DNA of 64,000 nucleotides from Hyphomicrobiales bacterium (GTDB taxonomy: Bacteria > Pseudomonadota > Alphaproteobacteria > Rhizobiales > Rhizobiaceae): NCBI GenBank assembly GCA_900473745.1, contig UCMW01000002.1, positions 63,265-127,264 of the forward strand, written 5' to 3'. Within the stretch, counting starts at the first letter, position 1; each line of letters opens with the position of its first letter. Of this stretch, positions 45,500 through 55,069 are shown piece after piece. Position numbers and translations under genes: made by a program. Below the pieces are notes generated by a model, which was not told where the DNA came from, did no database searches, and saw only the letters and a list, made by a program, of their open reading frames with translations.

Positions 45500-48358
45500 T
45501 CACTCTGCCGCTTCTGCGTAGGCTTCCATCGGCGGGCAGGTGCACACCAGGTTCCGGTCACCATAGACATTGTCGACGCGGTTGACCGACGACCAGTACT
45601 TGTCGACCCGGAAGGCACCCGGCGGGTAGCAGGCCTCTTCGCGGCTATAGGGACGATCCCATTGACCCACCAGATCCTCCACCGTATGGGGGGCGTTCTT
45701 CAGCGGGTTGTTGGTCTTGTCCATCCGGCCGTCCTCGATGGCGCGGGCTTCCTCGCGGATCGCCAGCATCGCCTCGCAGAAGCGGTCGATTTCCGCCTTG
45801 GTCTCCGATTCCGTCGGCTCGATCATCAGCGTGCCGGCCACCGGCCAGCTCATGGTCGGCGCGTGGAAACCGCAGTCGATCAGACGCTTGGCGACATCGT
45901 CGACGGTCACGCCGGCAGACGCCTGCAGCGGGCGGGTGTCGATGATGCATTCATGCGCCACGCGACCCGAGGCGGACGTGTAGAGCACGTCATAGGCGCC
46001 CTTGAGGCGTGCCGCGATGTAGTTGGCGTTGAGGATCGCCACTTTGGTTGCCTGGGTCAGACCTTCGCCACCCATCATCAGGCAGTATGACCAGCTGATC
46101 GGCAGGATAGACGGCGAACCGTAAGGGCCGGCCGAGACTGCACCCGGACGACCGTCGGTGACGACATGGCCCGGCAGGAAGGGTGCCAGATGCGCCTTGA
46201 CGCCAATCGGACCCATGCCCGGTCCACCGCCGCCATGGGGGATACAGAAGGTCTTGTGCAGGTTGAGGTGGGACACGTCAGATCCGATGTCGCCGGGACG
46301 CGAAACGCCGACCATGGCGTTCATGTTGGCCCCGTCGAGATAGACCTGGCCACCATGCTGATGGGTGATCTCGCAGATCTCGCGCACCGTCTCCTCGAAC
46401 ACGCCATGGGTCGAGGGATAGGTGATCATGCAGCAGGAGAGGTTGTCGGCATGCTGTTCCGCCTTGGCGCGGAAATCGTCGAGATCGACGTCGCCGTTTT
46501 CCTTCGACTTCACCGGCACGACCGTCATGCCGACCATCTGGGCCGATGCCGGGTTGGTGCCGTGGGCTGAAGTCGGGATCAGGCAGACGGTGCGATGCGT
46601 ATTGCCCCGCGACAGGTGATAGGCGCGGATCGTCAGAAGCCCCGCATATTCCCCTTGAGCACCCGAATTCGGCTGCATCGAGATCGCGTCGTAGCCGGTG
46701 ACGGCGCAGAGCTTTTCCGATAGATCGTCGATCATCTCCTTGTAACCCAGCGCCTGATCGGCCGGCACGAAGGGATGGATGTCGGAGAATTCAGGCCAGG
46801 TGATCGGCAGCATTTCCGCCGTTGCGTTCAGCTTCATCGTGCAGGAGCCGAGCGGGATCATCGCCCGGTCGAGTGCCAGATCGCGGTCCGAAAGCCGGCG
46901 GATGTAGCGGGTCATCTCGCTTTCCGCGCGGTTCATGTGGAAGATCGGATGGGTCAGGTAATCGCTGGTCCGCAGCAGATCCGTCGGCAGACGGTAGTCT
47001 GCCTCGAACTCCGACACGGTGAATTTGCCACCAAAGGCGCGCCAGACGGCCTCAAGCGTGGCCGGACGCGTGCGCTCGTCGAGCGCGATGCCGACCTTGG
47101 TCTCGCCGACCTTGCGCAGGTTGACGCCTTCGGCGACGGCAGCCCGCATCACTAGGCCCTGCATGTGCCCGACCTCGACAGTGATCGTGTCGAAGAAGGT
47201 TTCGGGCTCGATCGTATAGCCGAGCTTTTCCAGGCCCTTGGCGAGAAGCACCGTCTTGCGATGGACCTGCTGGGCAATCGCCTTCAATCCTTGAGGACCA
47301 TGGAAGACGGCATACATCGAGGCCATGACGGCGAGCAGAACCTGCGCGGTGCAGATGTTCGACGTCGCCTTCTCGCGGCGGATGTGCTGTTCGCGGGTTT
47401 GCAGCGACAGGCGATAGGCGCGGTTGCCGCGGGCATCGACGGAGACGCCGACCAGACGGCCGGGCATGGAGCGCTTGATTGCATCCTTGACCGCCATATA
47501 GGCCGCATGCGGACCGCCGTAGCCCATGGGAACGCCGAAACGCTGGGTCGAACCGATGGCGATATCAGCACCCATTTCGCCAGGCGATTTCAGGAGCAGC
47601 AGCGCCAGGATGTCGGCAGCGACGGCGGCAAGCGCGCCGGTCTGGTGCAGACGGGCGATCAGGCCGGAGAAGTCGCGGACATGGCCGTGCGTGCCGGGAT
47701 ACTGGAAGATCGCGCCAAACACTTCGGTCGGGTCGAGATCGGTGAAGGGATCGCCGACGGTGACGGTCCAGCCGAGCGGCTCGGCGCGGGTCTGGATGAC
47801 GGCGATGGTCTGCGGGTGGCAGTCCTTGTCGACGAAGAAGCCGGTGGCCTTGGTCTTGGCGCTGCGCTGGCAGAGCGCCATGGCTTCGGCAGCAGCCGTT
47901 GCCTCATCGAGCAGCGAGGCATTGGCCACGTCGAGGCCGGTGAGATCGGTCACCATGGTCTGGAAGTTCAGAAGCGCCTCGAGGCGGCCCTGAGAGATTT
48001 CCGGCTGATAGGGCGTATAGGCCGTGTACCAGGCTGGATTTTCCAGGATGTTGCGCTGGATGACCGGCGGCGTGATGGTGCCGTAATAGCCCTGGCCGAT
48101 CAGCGAGGTCAGGACCTTGTTCTTGTTTGCCGTCTCGCGCAGCTTGTCGAGCGCCTCGCGCTCGGTCATCGCCGCACCCCAGGTGAGCGGCACCTTCTGG
48201 CGGATCGAGCCGGGAACGGTGTCGTCGATCATCTCGTCGAGCGAGTGATAGCCGATCACCTTCAGCATTTCGGTCATTTCGGCCGGCGAGGGGCCGATAT
48301 GGCGGCGATTGGCGAAGTCGTACGGATCATAATCCGTGAACTGGAATTCCGTCGTCAT
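45500..48358 (-). CDS. gcvP: Glycine dehydrogenase (P protein) of the glycine cleavage system
   Basis: PLP-dependent decarboxylase of the glycine cleavage complex; single-chain type of 952 residues. The PLP lysine is about residue 703 in [17 protein letters not shown]. Two homologous halves are apparent ([22 protein letters not shown] and [20 protein letters not shown]). ATG 48358 overlaps the gcvH TGA (ATGA). Third gene of gcvT-gcvH-gcvP. Confidence 0.96.
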   Translation of the reverse strand: MTTEFQFTDYDPYDFANRRHIGPSPAEMTEMLKVIGYHSLDEMIDDTVPGSIRQKVPLTWGAAMTEREALDKLRETANKNKVLTSLIGQGYYGTITPPVIQRNILENPAWYTAYTPYQPEISQGRLEALLNFQTMVTDLTGLDVANASLLDEATAAAEAMALCQRSAKTKATGFFVDKDCHPQTIAVIQTRAEPLGWTVTVGDPFTDLDPTEVFGAIFQYPGTHGHVRDFSGLIARLHQTGALAAVAADILALLLLKSPGEMGADIAIGSTQRFGVPMGYGGPHAAYMAVKDAIKRSMPGRLVGVSVDARGNRAYRLSLQTREQHIRREKATSNICTAQVLLAVMASMYAVFHGPQGLKAIAQQVHRKTVLLAKGLEKLGYTIEPETFFDTITVEVGHMQGLVMRAAVAEGVNLRKVGETKVGIALDERTRPATLEAVWRAFGGKFTVSEFEADYRLPTDLLRTSDYLTHPIFHMNRAESEMTRYIRRLSDRDLALDRAMIPLGSCTMKLNATAEMLPITWPEFSDIHPFVPADQALGYKEMIDDLSEKLCAVTGYDAISMQPNSGAQGEYAGLLTIRAYHLSRGNTHRTVCLIPTSAHGTNPASAQMVGMTVVPVKSKENGDVDLDDFRAKAEQHADNLSCCMITYPSTHGVFEETVREICEITHQHGGQVYLDGANMNAMVGVSRPGDIGSDVSHLNLHKTFCIPHGGGGPGMGPIGVKAHLAPFLPGHVVTDGRPGAVSAGPYGSPSILPISWSYCLMMGGEGLTQATKVAILNANYIAARLKGAYDVLYTSASGRVAHECIIDTRPLQASAGVTVDDVAKRLIDCGFHAPTMSWPVAGTLMIEPTESETKAEIDRFCEAMLAIREEARAIEDGRMDKTNNPLKNAPHTVEDLVGQWDRPYSREEACYPPGAFRVDKYWSSVNRVDNVYGDRNLVCTCPPMEAYAEAAE

Positions 48359-48720
48359 CAGGCGATCAGCTCCTTGTAGGCGGCCTCGTCGAGCAGGGCG
48401 TCGGCGTCAGAAGGGTTGGCGAGCTTCAGCTTGAAGAACCAGGCCGCACCTTCCGGATCGGAATTGACCAGCGACGGATCGTCGACGATCGCCTGGTTGA
48501 TCTCGACCACTTCGCCATCGAGCGGGCAGTACACGTCGGAGGCTGCCTTGACGCTCTCGACGGTCGCGGCGGTGCCGTCCTTCTTGAAGCTAGACCCTTC
48601 GTCCGGCAGTTCGACGAAGACGAGATCGCCGAGTTGGCCGGCGGCATGCGCCGTGATGCCGACGGTCGCAACGCCGTCTTCGATCTTCAGCCATTCGTGT
48701 TCAGCGGTGAATTTCAGCAT
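48358..48720 (-). CDS. gcvH: Glycine cleavage system H protein
   Basis: 120-residue lipoyl carrier. Lipoyl lysine Lys58 in [12 protein letters not shown], with the family N terminus [13 protein letters not shown] and C-terminal [13 protein letters not shown]. 23 bases after gcvT and overlapping gcvP. Confidence 0.96.
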   Translation of the reverse strand: MLKFTAEHEWLKIEDGVATVGITAHAAGQLGDLVFVELPDEGSSFKKDGTAATVESVKAASDVYCPLDGEVVEINQAIVDDPSLVNSDPEGAAWFFKLKLANPSDADALLDEAAYKELIA

Positions 48721-48743
48721 GGTTCTCTCCGGAGATTTTTTCT

Positions 48744-49883
48744 TCAGCGTTTGTAGGTGGGGGTGACAAAGGGAAGGGCGGTGACGGTCAGCTGCAACAG
48801 CTTGCCACGCACCTCCGCAAAGACCTGGGTGCCGGGGACGGACATATCGGTCGGGACATAACCCATGGCGATCGGGCCTTCGGCGCTTGGGCCGAAACCG
48901 CCCGATGAGACGTGACCGATCTCGGTCTGGCCTTCGGCATCGGAAAATAGCTTTGCCGGCGGGCGCACCGGCGCCTTGCCCTCGGGCTTCAGGCCGACGC
49001 GGCGGCGGGAAACGCCATTGTCGAGTTCGCCGAGGATGCGTGCTGCACCCGGAAAGCCGCCCGCACGGGCGCCACCGTTGCGGCGGACCTTCTGGATGCC
49101 CCATTCGATCGAGGCTTCAACCGGCGAGGTGGTCGTGTCGATGTCGTTGCCATAGAGGCAGAGGCCGGCTTCGAGGCGCAGCGAATCACGGGCGCCGAGA
49201 CCGATCGCCTGACAGTCCGGCTGGTCGAGAAGCGCCTTGGCGAGATCGGCGGCGCGGTCTGATGGCACCGAGATTTCGAAACCGTCTTCGCCGGAATAGC
49301 CCGTGCGGGAGACGAGGGCAGGGATGTCGCCCAGAGACAGTTCACGCACATCCATGAACTTCATGGCTGCGACGTCGGTATTCAGCGCCGCAAGCACGGC
49401 TTCGGCCTTCGGTCCCTGCAGGGCCAGAAGTGCCCGGTCGTCATGCACGAGAACCTGCACGCCCGCCGGGAGCTTCGCCCGCATATGGGCTATGTCGGCA
49501 TCCTTGCAGCCGGCATTGACCACGACCAACAGGCGTTCGCCGAGGCGGCTGATCATCAGGTCGTCGAGGATGCCACCATTGTCGTCGGTGAAGAAGCCGT
49601 AGCGCTGGCGGCCGTCGTTGAGGCCGAGTATGTCGACGGGAACGAGCATTTCCAGCGCCTTGGCCGCGTCATCATAGGTGCCGGAGGCGGCGACCAGCTC
49701 GACCTGGCCCATATGGGAAACGTCGAAGAGACCAGCGGCGGAACGGGTGTGCAGGTGTTCCTTCAGCACGCCGGCGGGATACTGCACCGGCATGTCGTAG
49801 CCGGCAAAGGGCACCATCTTGGCGCCGAGCGATACATGAAAATCGTAAAGGGGGGTGCGTTTGAGAGCAATCTGGTCGTCCAA
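48744..49883 (-). CDS. gcvT: Aminomethyltransferase (T protein), TTG start
   Basis: Transfers the methylene group to tetrahydrofolate in the glycine cleavage complex. 379 residues. [51 protein letters not shown] and [14 protein letters not shown] are family motifs. The start is TTG 49883 with GGAGG seven bases upstream; no ATG fits. Lies directly behind the tandem glycine riboswitch, so translation or transcription responds to glycine. Confidence 0.93.
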   Translation of the reverse strand: MDDQIALKRTPLYDFHVSLGAKMVPFAGYDMPVQYPAGVLKEHLHTRSAAGLFDVSHMGQVELVAASGTYDDAAKALEMLVPVDILGLNDGRQRYGFFTDDNGGILDDLMISRLGERLLVVVNAGCKDADIAHMRAKLPAGVQVLVHDDRALLALQGPKAEAVLAALNTDVAAMKFMDVRELSLGDIPALVSRTGYSGEDGFEISVPSDRAADLAKALLDQPDCQAIGLGARDSLRLEAGLCLYGNDIDTTTSPVEASIEWGIQKVRRNGGARAGGFPGAARILGELDNGVSRRRVGLKPEGKAPVRPPAKLFSDAEGQTEIGHVSSGGFGPSAEGPIAMGYVPTDMSVPGTQVFAEVRGKLLQLTVTALPFVTPTYKR

Positions 49884-49957
49884 GACGTCGCCTCCGGGTT
49901 TCAGCGCATATGCGCCGGCTCAAGTCAGGGCACGGTTATGCCGGTTCATGAGCCCCC

Positions 49958-50110
49958 TCTGTCCTTGTGCCTGAGATTGTTATCCCTTCGGCGCGGCCCG
50001 CTTTGGAAACGGGCCTCTCTCCAGAGTGCAGTCGACGCCTTGTGGTCCTTTTGCCTGAGAGTTTCCGGGGCGGTTGCTCCTTCGGCTCCGGATCAAACCG
50101 GTATCTCCCA
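49958..50110 (-). promoter_or_regulatory. Tandem glycine riboswitch
   Basis: On the minus strand two aptamers follow each other: the first (about 50110-50047) begins GGGAGATACCGG and ends CTCTCAGGCAAAAGGAC, the second (about 50030-49958) begins GGAGAGAGGCCCG and ends ATCTCAGGCACAAGGAC. These GGAGAG...CTCAGGCAAAAGGAC segments are the conserved glycine riboswitch core. About 74 bases separate it from gcvT. In the wider gap 49884-50305, the part from 50111 to 50305 holds no gene I can support. Confidence 0.92.
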
Positions 50111-50305
50111 ACAAGGTCATGAAGGCATTATCCGGCGGGACCCTCTCTTGGCAAGGGGTGGCGTCGCTCGCGAGCAGATTTTTGTCGCTTGGGCGTCATG
50201 TCTGCGGCAGTCGGGCATTGGGCAGTACGGACTGCAGGCGCGGCATCTCGCCACTTGGCAGGACGGGCACATCGCGATAATGCAATGATTCGAACGGGGA
50301 CGACG

Positions 50306-50677
50306 ATGAAACCGAAGGTCAAGACAGCGACGATCATCCTGCGCATCTTCTGCGCCATCGTCTTCCTGTCGGTCGGTTTTGGTCATCGGACACCTGCCGC
50401 GATTGCGGCTGATGTTCAGTCGGCCGCCTACGCTTTGCCAGACGGCAGCTTTGCCGATCTCTGCATTGCAGATCAGGGTCAGAAACACGCTAAGCCCGCC
50501 GGCGATTGTGAAGCCTGCCGCCTTGCAGGCGCCGTCATCCTGCCTTCACCCTCGGATCAGTCCTGGCTTGTCAGTGCGTTTTCAAGCCTTGGGTTGATAC
50601 TCCCCGTCGCCGCGACGGATCGCTCTCGGTATCTCCTCGACCGTCCCCGCCTGCGTGGGCCACCGCTCACCGTCTGA
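50306..50677 (+). CDS. Small membrane-anchored protein with CxxC, upstream of YcnI-PCuAC (DUF2946-like)
   Basis: 123 residues. N-terminal hydrophobic helix ILRIFCAIVFLSVGFGH, a soluble stretch with CIADQGQKHAKPAGDCEACRLAGAVILP (Cys residues and CxxC, split), then a second hydrophobic helix near LVSAFSSLGLILPVA. This layout fits DUF2946-type proteins that accompany copper genes. ATG 50306 follows GGGGAC; ATG 50285 is possible. It lies 71 bases before a copper-chaperone fusion gene. Role in copper handling is inference from context. Confidence 0.65.
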   Translation: MKPKVKTATIILRIFCAIVFLSVGFGHRTPAAIAADVQSAAYALPDGSFADLCIADQGQKHAKPAGDCEACRLAGAVILPSPSDQSWLVSAFSSLGLILPVAATDRSRYLLDRPRLRGPPLTV

Positions 50678-50748
50678 TCGTTTTCACCAACAGACAATGA
50701 CAGACGACCGCCGACGGCCAAGACGGACCGCGGCACGGAGAGACACCC

Positions 50749-51801
50749 ATGAAGACCCAACTCTTATTCGCAACCACGATCGCAACGCTCGCCACGACCA
50801 CGTCCGTGTTCGCGCATGCGACCTTCGCCAACCAGCCTGCCAAGGTCGGCTCCTATGTCGCCGCCACATTGCAGGTTCCGCACGGCTGCGACGGCAAGGC
50901 GACCAACGAAGTCCAGATCAAGCTGCCGGAAGGCTTCATCGCGGCCAAGCCGATGCCCAAGGCCGGCTGGGAGGTGGAAGTCATCACCGGCGACTATCAG
51001 AACAGCTACGACAATCACGGCAAGGCCGTGAAATCCGGCCCGGTCGAAATCCGCTTCAAGAACGGTGATCTGCCGGACAATTTCTATGACACCTTCACCG
51101 TCTACGGAAAGATCGCGGCCGGCGATCCAGCGACGGGCCTCGCTTTCCCGACGGTTCAGTTGTGCGGCACGGATGGCAAGGTTGTCTGGGACCAGATCGC
51201 CGCACCGGGCCAGGATCCCCATGCTCTCGATGGTCCGGCGCCCGTCCTGCAGCTCGTGGCAGCCGAAGGCGATGCGCATGGCGGCCACGGGGCACACGGC
51301 GCCCATGCTGCTCCCGATCAGGCTGCTGCCGCTGGACACGGCGCGCATGCCGCCCATGGCGAGCACGCGGGCCACGATGATCACATGGCCGCAGTCGATC
51401 CCGGTGGCTTTGCGGCCGTGACTGCAGGAGACCTCGAACTGACGGCCGGTTTCACCAAGGCCATGCTCCCCGGCCAGCCTGTCGGCGGCGGTTTCATCAC
51501 CATCACCAACAAGGGCGGCGAAGACGACACGCTGGTGTCGGCAACCTCGGCCCAGGCCGGCGAAGTACAGCTGCACGAAATGGCGATGGAAGGTGACGTC
51601 ATGAAGATGCGCCAGCTGACCGAAGGCATTGCGATCCCGGCCGGCGAGACGGTCGAGCTGAAGCCCGGCGGCCTGCACCTGATGTTCTTCAAGGTGGCAG
51701 AGGCCTTCAAGGAAGGTGCGACCGTCAACGTCACGCTCACCTTCGAAAAGGCCGGTGCCGTGGACGTCGTCCTGCCGGTCGGCCCGGCCAGAGGCAACTG
51801 A
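50749..51801 (+). CDS. YcnI-PCuAC fusion: periplasmic copper-binding protein
   Basis: 350 residues. Signal peptide ending SVFA, then a YcnI/DUF1775 domain starting with HATFANQPAKVGSY (N-terminal His is the predicted copper ligand), a His/Ala-rich linker (about 175-215, many HG/HA repeats), and a C-terminal PCuAC domain (about 220-345) with LHEMAMEGDVMKM and GGLHLMFF, the H-x-M/M-x10-M/H-x-M copper site. Probably periplasmic and delivering copper to cytochrome oxidase. The two domains are often separate neighbours; here they are one chain. Confidence 0.9.
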   Translation: MKTQLLFATTIATLATTTSVFAHATFANQPAKVGSYVAATLQVPHGCDGKATNEVQIKLPEGFIAAKPMPKAGWEVEVITGDYQNSYDNHGKAVKSGPVEIRFKNGDLPDNFYDTFTVYGKIAAGDPATGLAFPTVQLCGTDGKVVWDQIAAPGQDPHALDGPAPVLQLVAAEGDAHGGHGAHGAHAAPDQAAAAGHGAHAAHGEHAGHDDHMAAVDPGGFAAVTAGDLELTAGFTKAMLPGQPVGGGFITITNKGGEDDTLVSATSAQAGEVQLHEMAMEGDVMKMRQLTEGIAIPAGETVELKPGGLHLMFFKVAEAFKEGATVNVTLTFEKAGAVDVVLPVGPARGN

Positions 51802-51827
51802 TCTCCGCACTTTTCGCGAAACGGAAA

Positions 51828-51858
51828 GAAGCCGCGACCGGCCACCGGTCGCGGCTTC
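51828..51858. terminator. Terminator after the YcnI-PCuAC gene
   Basis: Fourteen-pair stem GAAGCCGCGACCGG / CCGGTCGCGGCTTC with a CCA loop between convergent genes; short T-runs on both sides. Confidence 0.75.
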
Positions 51859-51877
51859 TCCTTCGGGTTAGAAGGGA

Positions 51878-52153
51878 TCAGGCGACGGAGTTCTTGTAGG
51901 CCTCGATCGTCTCTTTCAAGGTGGCCTGCTCGAACTGCTGTTGCGTCGAGGTGAGGAAATACAAGGCCAACGCGGGTGGCTGTACGACATTCACCAGCGC
52001 CCGAAGCCGCAGGTCTTCACTCTGCGCCGCCTGCTGTGCCAGCACACGCGTGTGCTCTTCCACATAGGAGGCGCGGGACGCGCGCTGCGGCGGCTTCACC
52101 GGTTCCATCGCGTAGGCTGCGGTTTGGGCTGAGACTGTGACAACCTGTGTCAT
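51878..52153 (-). CDS. Hypothetical 91-residue protein
   Basis: Not recognised. Helical and Ala/Gln-rich with VKPPQRASRASYVEEHTRVLA, LRLRALVNVVQPPALALYFL and QQFEQATLKETIEAYKNS. No signal peptide. ATG 52153 is preceded by an A/T-rich promoter-like region up to the HemG-like gene on the other strand. Composition fits a genuine rhizobial small protein; no homology named. Confidence 0.65.
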   Translation of the reverse strand: MTQVVTVSAQTAAYAMEPVKPPQRASRASYVEEHTRVLAQQAAQSEDLRLRALVNVVQPPALALYFLTSTQQQFEQATLKETIEAYKNSVA

Positions 52154-52349
52154 GAGCGCTTTTCCAGATATTACATAACGACATTAGCATAAACCACGGT
52201 TATCTATGCACCTTTAAGTCGAATGAGCGAATTTGAATAAAACTGAACGGGTTTCGGAGTTGGTCCAAACGGCCTCGTTTTGCGCCAGATCAAGGCGCGG
52301 CCCGGTTGCTTCTCTCATGATGCGCAGACATTCGAAGAGGGGCACGGAC

Positions 52350-52886
52350 ATGATCATTTTCGTCGGTTATGCGACGGTCGAAGGCCAGACCCGCAAGATC
52401 GCGGAAGCGGTGGCCACCGCTGTCGAGGCGCAGGGGCACCGGGCCCTGTTGTTCGACATCACCTTGGGCGGCGAATATGCAGTGTCCCATCCGCAAGCCG
52501 CGATCCTGTGCGCCCCTGTGCATGCGGCGCGTTATCCCTCAGCTTTTGCAAGTTTTGTGCGACAGGAGGCGTCCTGGCTGAGCAGCGTGCCCTCGGCTTT
52601 CGTCTCCGTGTCACTTCTCATTCGAAGCGAGTTCGAGGAGGAGCAGGAGGAGGCCATGCACTTCCCGGACGCTCTGGTGAGCGACAGCGGCTGGCGACCG
52701 ACGATGATGCATCACTCCGCCGGCGCCTTGCGCTACACGGAATATGATTTCTTCAAGCGCTGGATCATCCGCCGCATGGCGGAGGTCGAAAACGCCCCGA
52801 CAGACGTGAGCCGTGACCACGAATTCACCGACTGGAAGGCGCTCAGCGGTTTTGTCGGAGAATTCCTCGATAAGGCCAAGGGTTGA
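52350..52886 (+). CDS. HemG-like flavodoxin-domain protein
   Basis: 178 residues. Flavodoxin start MIIFVGYATVEGQTRKIAE (FMN phosphate loop), middle ILCAPVHAARYPSAFASFV, and the HemG-type C-terminal signature WRPTMMHHSAGALRYTEYDFFKRWIIRRM (split) then FTDWKALSGF. Matches the menaquinone-dependent protoporphyrinogen oxidase family. ATG 52350 with GAGGGGC upstream. Whether it works in heme synthesis here is unproven. Confidence 0.82.
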   Translation: MIIFVGYATVEGQTRKIAEAVATAVEAQGHRALLFDITLGGEYAVSHPQAAILCAPVHAARYPSAFASFVRQEASWLSSVPSAFVSVSLLIRSEFEEEQEEAMHFPDALVSDSGWRPTMMHHSAGALRYTEYDFFKRWIIRRMAEVENAPTDVSRDHEFTDWKALSGFVGEFLDKAKG

Positions 52887-52893
52887 CGCGGTT

Positions 52894-52942
52894 GCCTCAA
52901 CCGGCTTGAACGGCGGTGACAACAGCCGTTTGAGCCGGAGGC
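52894..52942 (+). promoter_or_regulatory. Hairpin sequestering the crcB ribosome-binding site
   Basis: GCCTC-AA-CCGGCTTGAACGGC folds against GCCGTTTGAGCCGG-AGGC (two G-U pairs), so the GGAGG Shine-Dalgarno of crcB lies in the lower stem against GCCTC. Ends five bases before ATG 52947. It lacks the fluoride riboswitch consensus. Regulatory function is inference from structure. Confidence 0.35.
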
Positions 52943-52946
52943 ATTC

Positions 52947-53324
52947 ATGTTCCATATCCTGCTGGTCGCAGTCGGTGGCGCGATCGGATCGGTGGCCCGC
53001 TACCTGACAGGCATCGCCATGACGCGGCTTCTCGGGCCGGCCTTCCCCTGGGGCACGATCACCGTCAACATCGCCGGCTCGTTTGCGATTGGCCTCTTGA
53101 CGGAACTGGTGGCCCGCAAGTTTGCGGCCCCAATGGAGATGCGTCTGTTGCTCGTCGTCGGTTTTCTCGGTGGCTTTACCACCTTCTCGTCCTTTTCCCT
53201 CGACACCATGGCGCTCGCCGAACGGGGCGCGATCCTCGCGGCATTTGGATATGTCGCGGCCAGCGTGACGCTTTCGCTCGCGGCGGCATTTGGTGGTCTC
53301 GCCCTGGGCCGCAGCCTGTTCTGA
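52947..53324 (+). CDS. crcB: Fluoride ion channel CrcB/Fluc
   Basis: 125-residue four-helix membrane protein exporting fluoride as a dual-topology dimer. GGAIGSVARYLTG, GTITVNIAGSFAIGLL and GFLGGFTTFSSFSLDTMAL are the diagnostic motifs (Asn, and the Phe-box with TFSSF). ATG 52947. Followed after 96 bases by the pseudouridine synthase, as commonly seen in rhizobia. Confidence 0.95.
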   Translation: MFHILLVAVGGAIGSVARYLTGIAMTRLLGPAFPWGTITVNIAGSFAIGLLTELVARKFAAPMEMRLLLVVGFLGGFTTFSSFSLDTMALAERGAILAAFGYVAASVTLSLAAAFGGLALGRSLF

Positions 53325-53420
53325 GCCCGGGTTCTGCATTTCCGCTTTCCCTTTGCGCCCGAAATCTACTAAAGGCACGGGACAAGTGGGTGGAGAACCC
53401 GAGCACGAAAGAATTCCCTG

Positions 53421-54410
53421 ATGGCAGGCATCGAACATATCACCGTGGAAGCCGATGAGGCGGGCATGCGGCTCGACCGTTGGTTCAAGATCCACTATCC
53501 GGGTCTGGGCTTCGGCGCGCTCCAGAAGCTCCTGCGTTCCGGCCAGGTCCGTGTCGACGGCGGTCGCGTCAAGACCGATGCCCGCGTCCAGCCCGGTCAG
53601 GTGGTCCGTGTGCCGCCGATGGACGTCGACGCCAAGAAGACAGGCCCGATCGCAAGCCATGACCTGAAGCATGGCGACGACCACGAACTTCTGTCGCGCA
53701 TGCTGCTGCACGAGGACGAGAAGGTCATCGTGCTGAACAAGCCGGCCGGCTTGGCCGTTCAGGGTGGTTCCGGCCTGAACCGTCACATCGACAAGATGCT
53801 CGAAGCCTGGACCAGCAGGAAGGGCGAGAAGCCGCGCCTGGTGCATCGCCTCGACCGCGACACCTCGGGCGTTCTCGTCGTCGCCCGCACGCGGGGTGCC
53901 GCCCAGAAGCTGACGGCCGCCTTCCGCGAGCGCGACACCAAGAAGATCTACTGGTCGCTGGTGAAGGGCGTGCCGCGCAAGCACGAGGACAAGATCTCGA
54001 CTTGGCTCACCAAGGACCAGACCGATGAAGGCGACCGCATGCGGGTCTGCAGACACGGAGAGGACGGCGCGGACCACGCCATCACCTATTACCGTGTCAT
54101 CGACACCGCAGCCCAGAACCTCGCCTGGCTGGAGATGGAGCCCTATACCGGCCGTACCCACCAATTGCGCGTCCACGCACTGCATATCGGCCACCCGATC
54201 ATTGGTGACCCGAAATACTTCGACGAGGACCACAATTGGGATTTCCCCGGCGGCGTCCAGAAGCGCCTGCATCTGCATGCGCGTTACATCGACCTGCCGC
54301 ATCCGAACGGTGGTCGCCTGAAGGTGACAGCACCGCTCCCGCCGCACATGGTCCAGACCTGGAACCTGCTCGGTCTCGACCAGCGCGATGGTGACAGGGA
54401 CGCCGAATGA
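53421..54410 (+). CDS. RluA-family pseudouridine synthase (RluC/RluD-like)
   Basis: 329 residues. N-terminal S4 RNA-binding domain (GMRLDRWFKIHYPGLGFGALQKLLRSGQVRVDG), then the catalytic domain with Asp145 in VHRLDRDTSGVLVVAR, KPAGLAVQGGSG, and YTGRTHQLRVHALHIGHPIIGD (split). Modifies uridine in 23S rRNA, probably as RluC, but exact target positions cannot be read. ATGA overlap with the HAD gene. Confidence 0.9.
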   Translation: MAGIEHITVEADEAGMRLDRWFKIHYPGLGFGALQKLLRSGQVRVDGGRVKTDARVQPGQVVRVPPMDVDAKKTGPIASHDLKHGDDHELLSRMLLHEDEKVIVLNKPAGLAVQGGSGLNRHIDKMLEAWTSRKGEKPRLVHRLDRDTSGVLVVARTRGAAQKLTAAFRERDTKKIYWSLVKGVPRKHEDKISTWLTKDQTDEGDRMRVCRHGEDGADHAITYYRVIDTAAQNLAWLEMEPYTGRTHQLRVHALHIGHPIIGDPKYFDEDHNWDFPGGVQKRLHLHARYIDLPHPNGGRLKVTAPLPPHMVQTWNLLGLDQRDGDRDAE

Positions 54411-55060
54411 AGCTTGTTCTCTTCGATTGCGACGGCACGCTGGTCGACAGCGCCGGCCTGATCCATGAGGTCATGCGCCACACATTCATCGCCTTCGGCA
54501 AGCCGGAGCCCGCTTTGGAAACGACCAAGTCGATCATCGGCCTGACGCTCGATATCGCGATCGCCCGCATGGACGGCAAGCCACATGCCGATGACGAAGC
54601 GGTCGCGATGGCTGCTCACTACAAGTCGATCTTTGCAGAGGTCCGTCAGGCCTCGGGCTTCGGAGAGATCATGTTCGACGGCATCCGCGAAGTTCTGGAT
54701 GATCTGATCGCGCGCGAAGACATCTGGCTCGGCGCCGTCACCGGCAAGTCGCGGCGCGGGCTGGAGATGATCCTTGAAGGGCACGGCCTCAAACCCCATT
54801 TCCTCTTCTGCCGCACGGCCGACGAATGCCCCTCCAAGCCGCATCCGGCCATGGTCAACGAATGCTGCGACGAGGCCGGGATCGCAACGAGGGAGACCAT
54901 CGTGATCGGCGATGCGATCTACGACATGCAGATGGCCAAGGCCGCAGGCGCGACAGCGATCGGTGTCGCCTGGGGCTATGCCACACCGGACGAGCTCTGG
55001 AAGGCCGGAGCCGATGCTGTGGTCGAACGCCCCGCCGACCTTCTGGCCTATATTCACTAG
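54407..55060 (+). CDS. HAD-superfamily phosphatase
   Basis: 217 residues. Catalytic DxDGT motif LFDCDGTLVDS at residues 5-15, motif II VTGKSRRG, motif III KPHPAM and motif IV VIGDAIYDMQMA; cap subdomain C1 between. Resembles phosphoglycolate phosphatase-like enzymes; substrate unknown. Coupled to the pseudouridine synthase by a four-base overlap and followed nine bases later by ATP12. Confidence 0.88.
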   Translation: MKLVLFDCDGTLVDSAGLIHEVMRHTFIAFGKPEPALETTKSIIGLTLDIAIARMDGKPHADDEAVAMAAHYKSIFAEVRQASGFGEIMFDGIREVLDDLIAREDIWLGAVTGKSRRGLEMILEGHGLKPHFLFCRTADECPSKPHPAMVNECCDEAGIATRETIVIGDAIYDMQMAKAAGATAIGVAWGYATPDELWKAGADAVVERPADLLAYIH

Positions 55061-55069
55061 GAGCCCTTG

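Noticed and set aside
47165-48379. 404-residue open frame antisense to gcvP
   Set aside because: gcvP is unambiguous and this frame has no motif or ribosome-binding support.
52894-52946. Fluoride riboswitch before crcB
   Set aside because: A GGC-loop-GCC piece is present, but the conserved 3' part of the aptamer cannot fit before the start codon; kept only as an unspecified hairpin.
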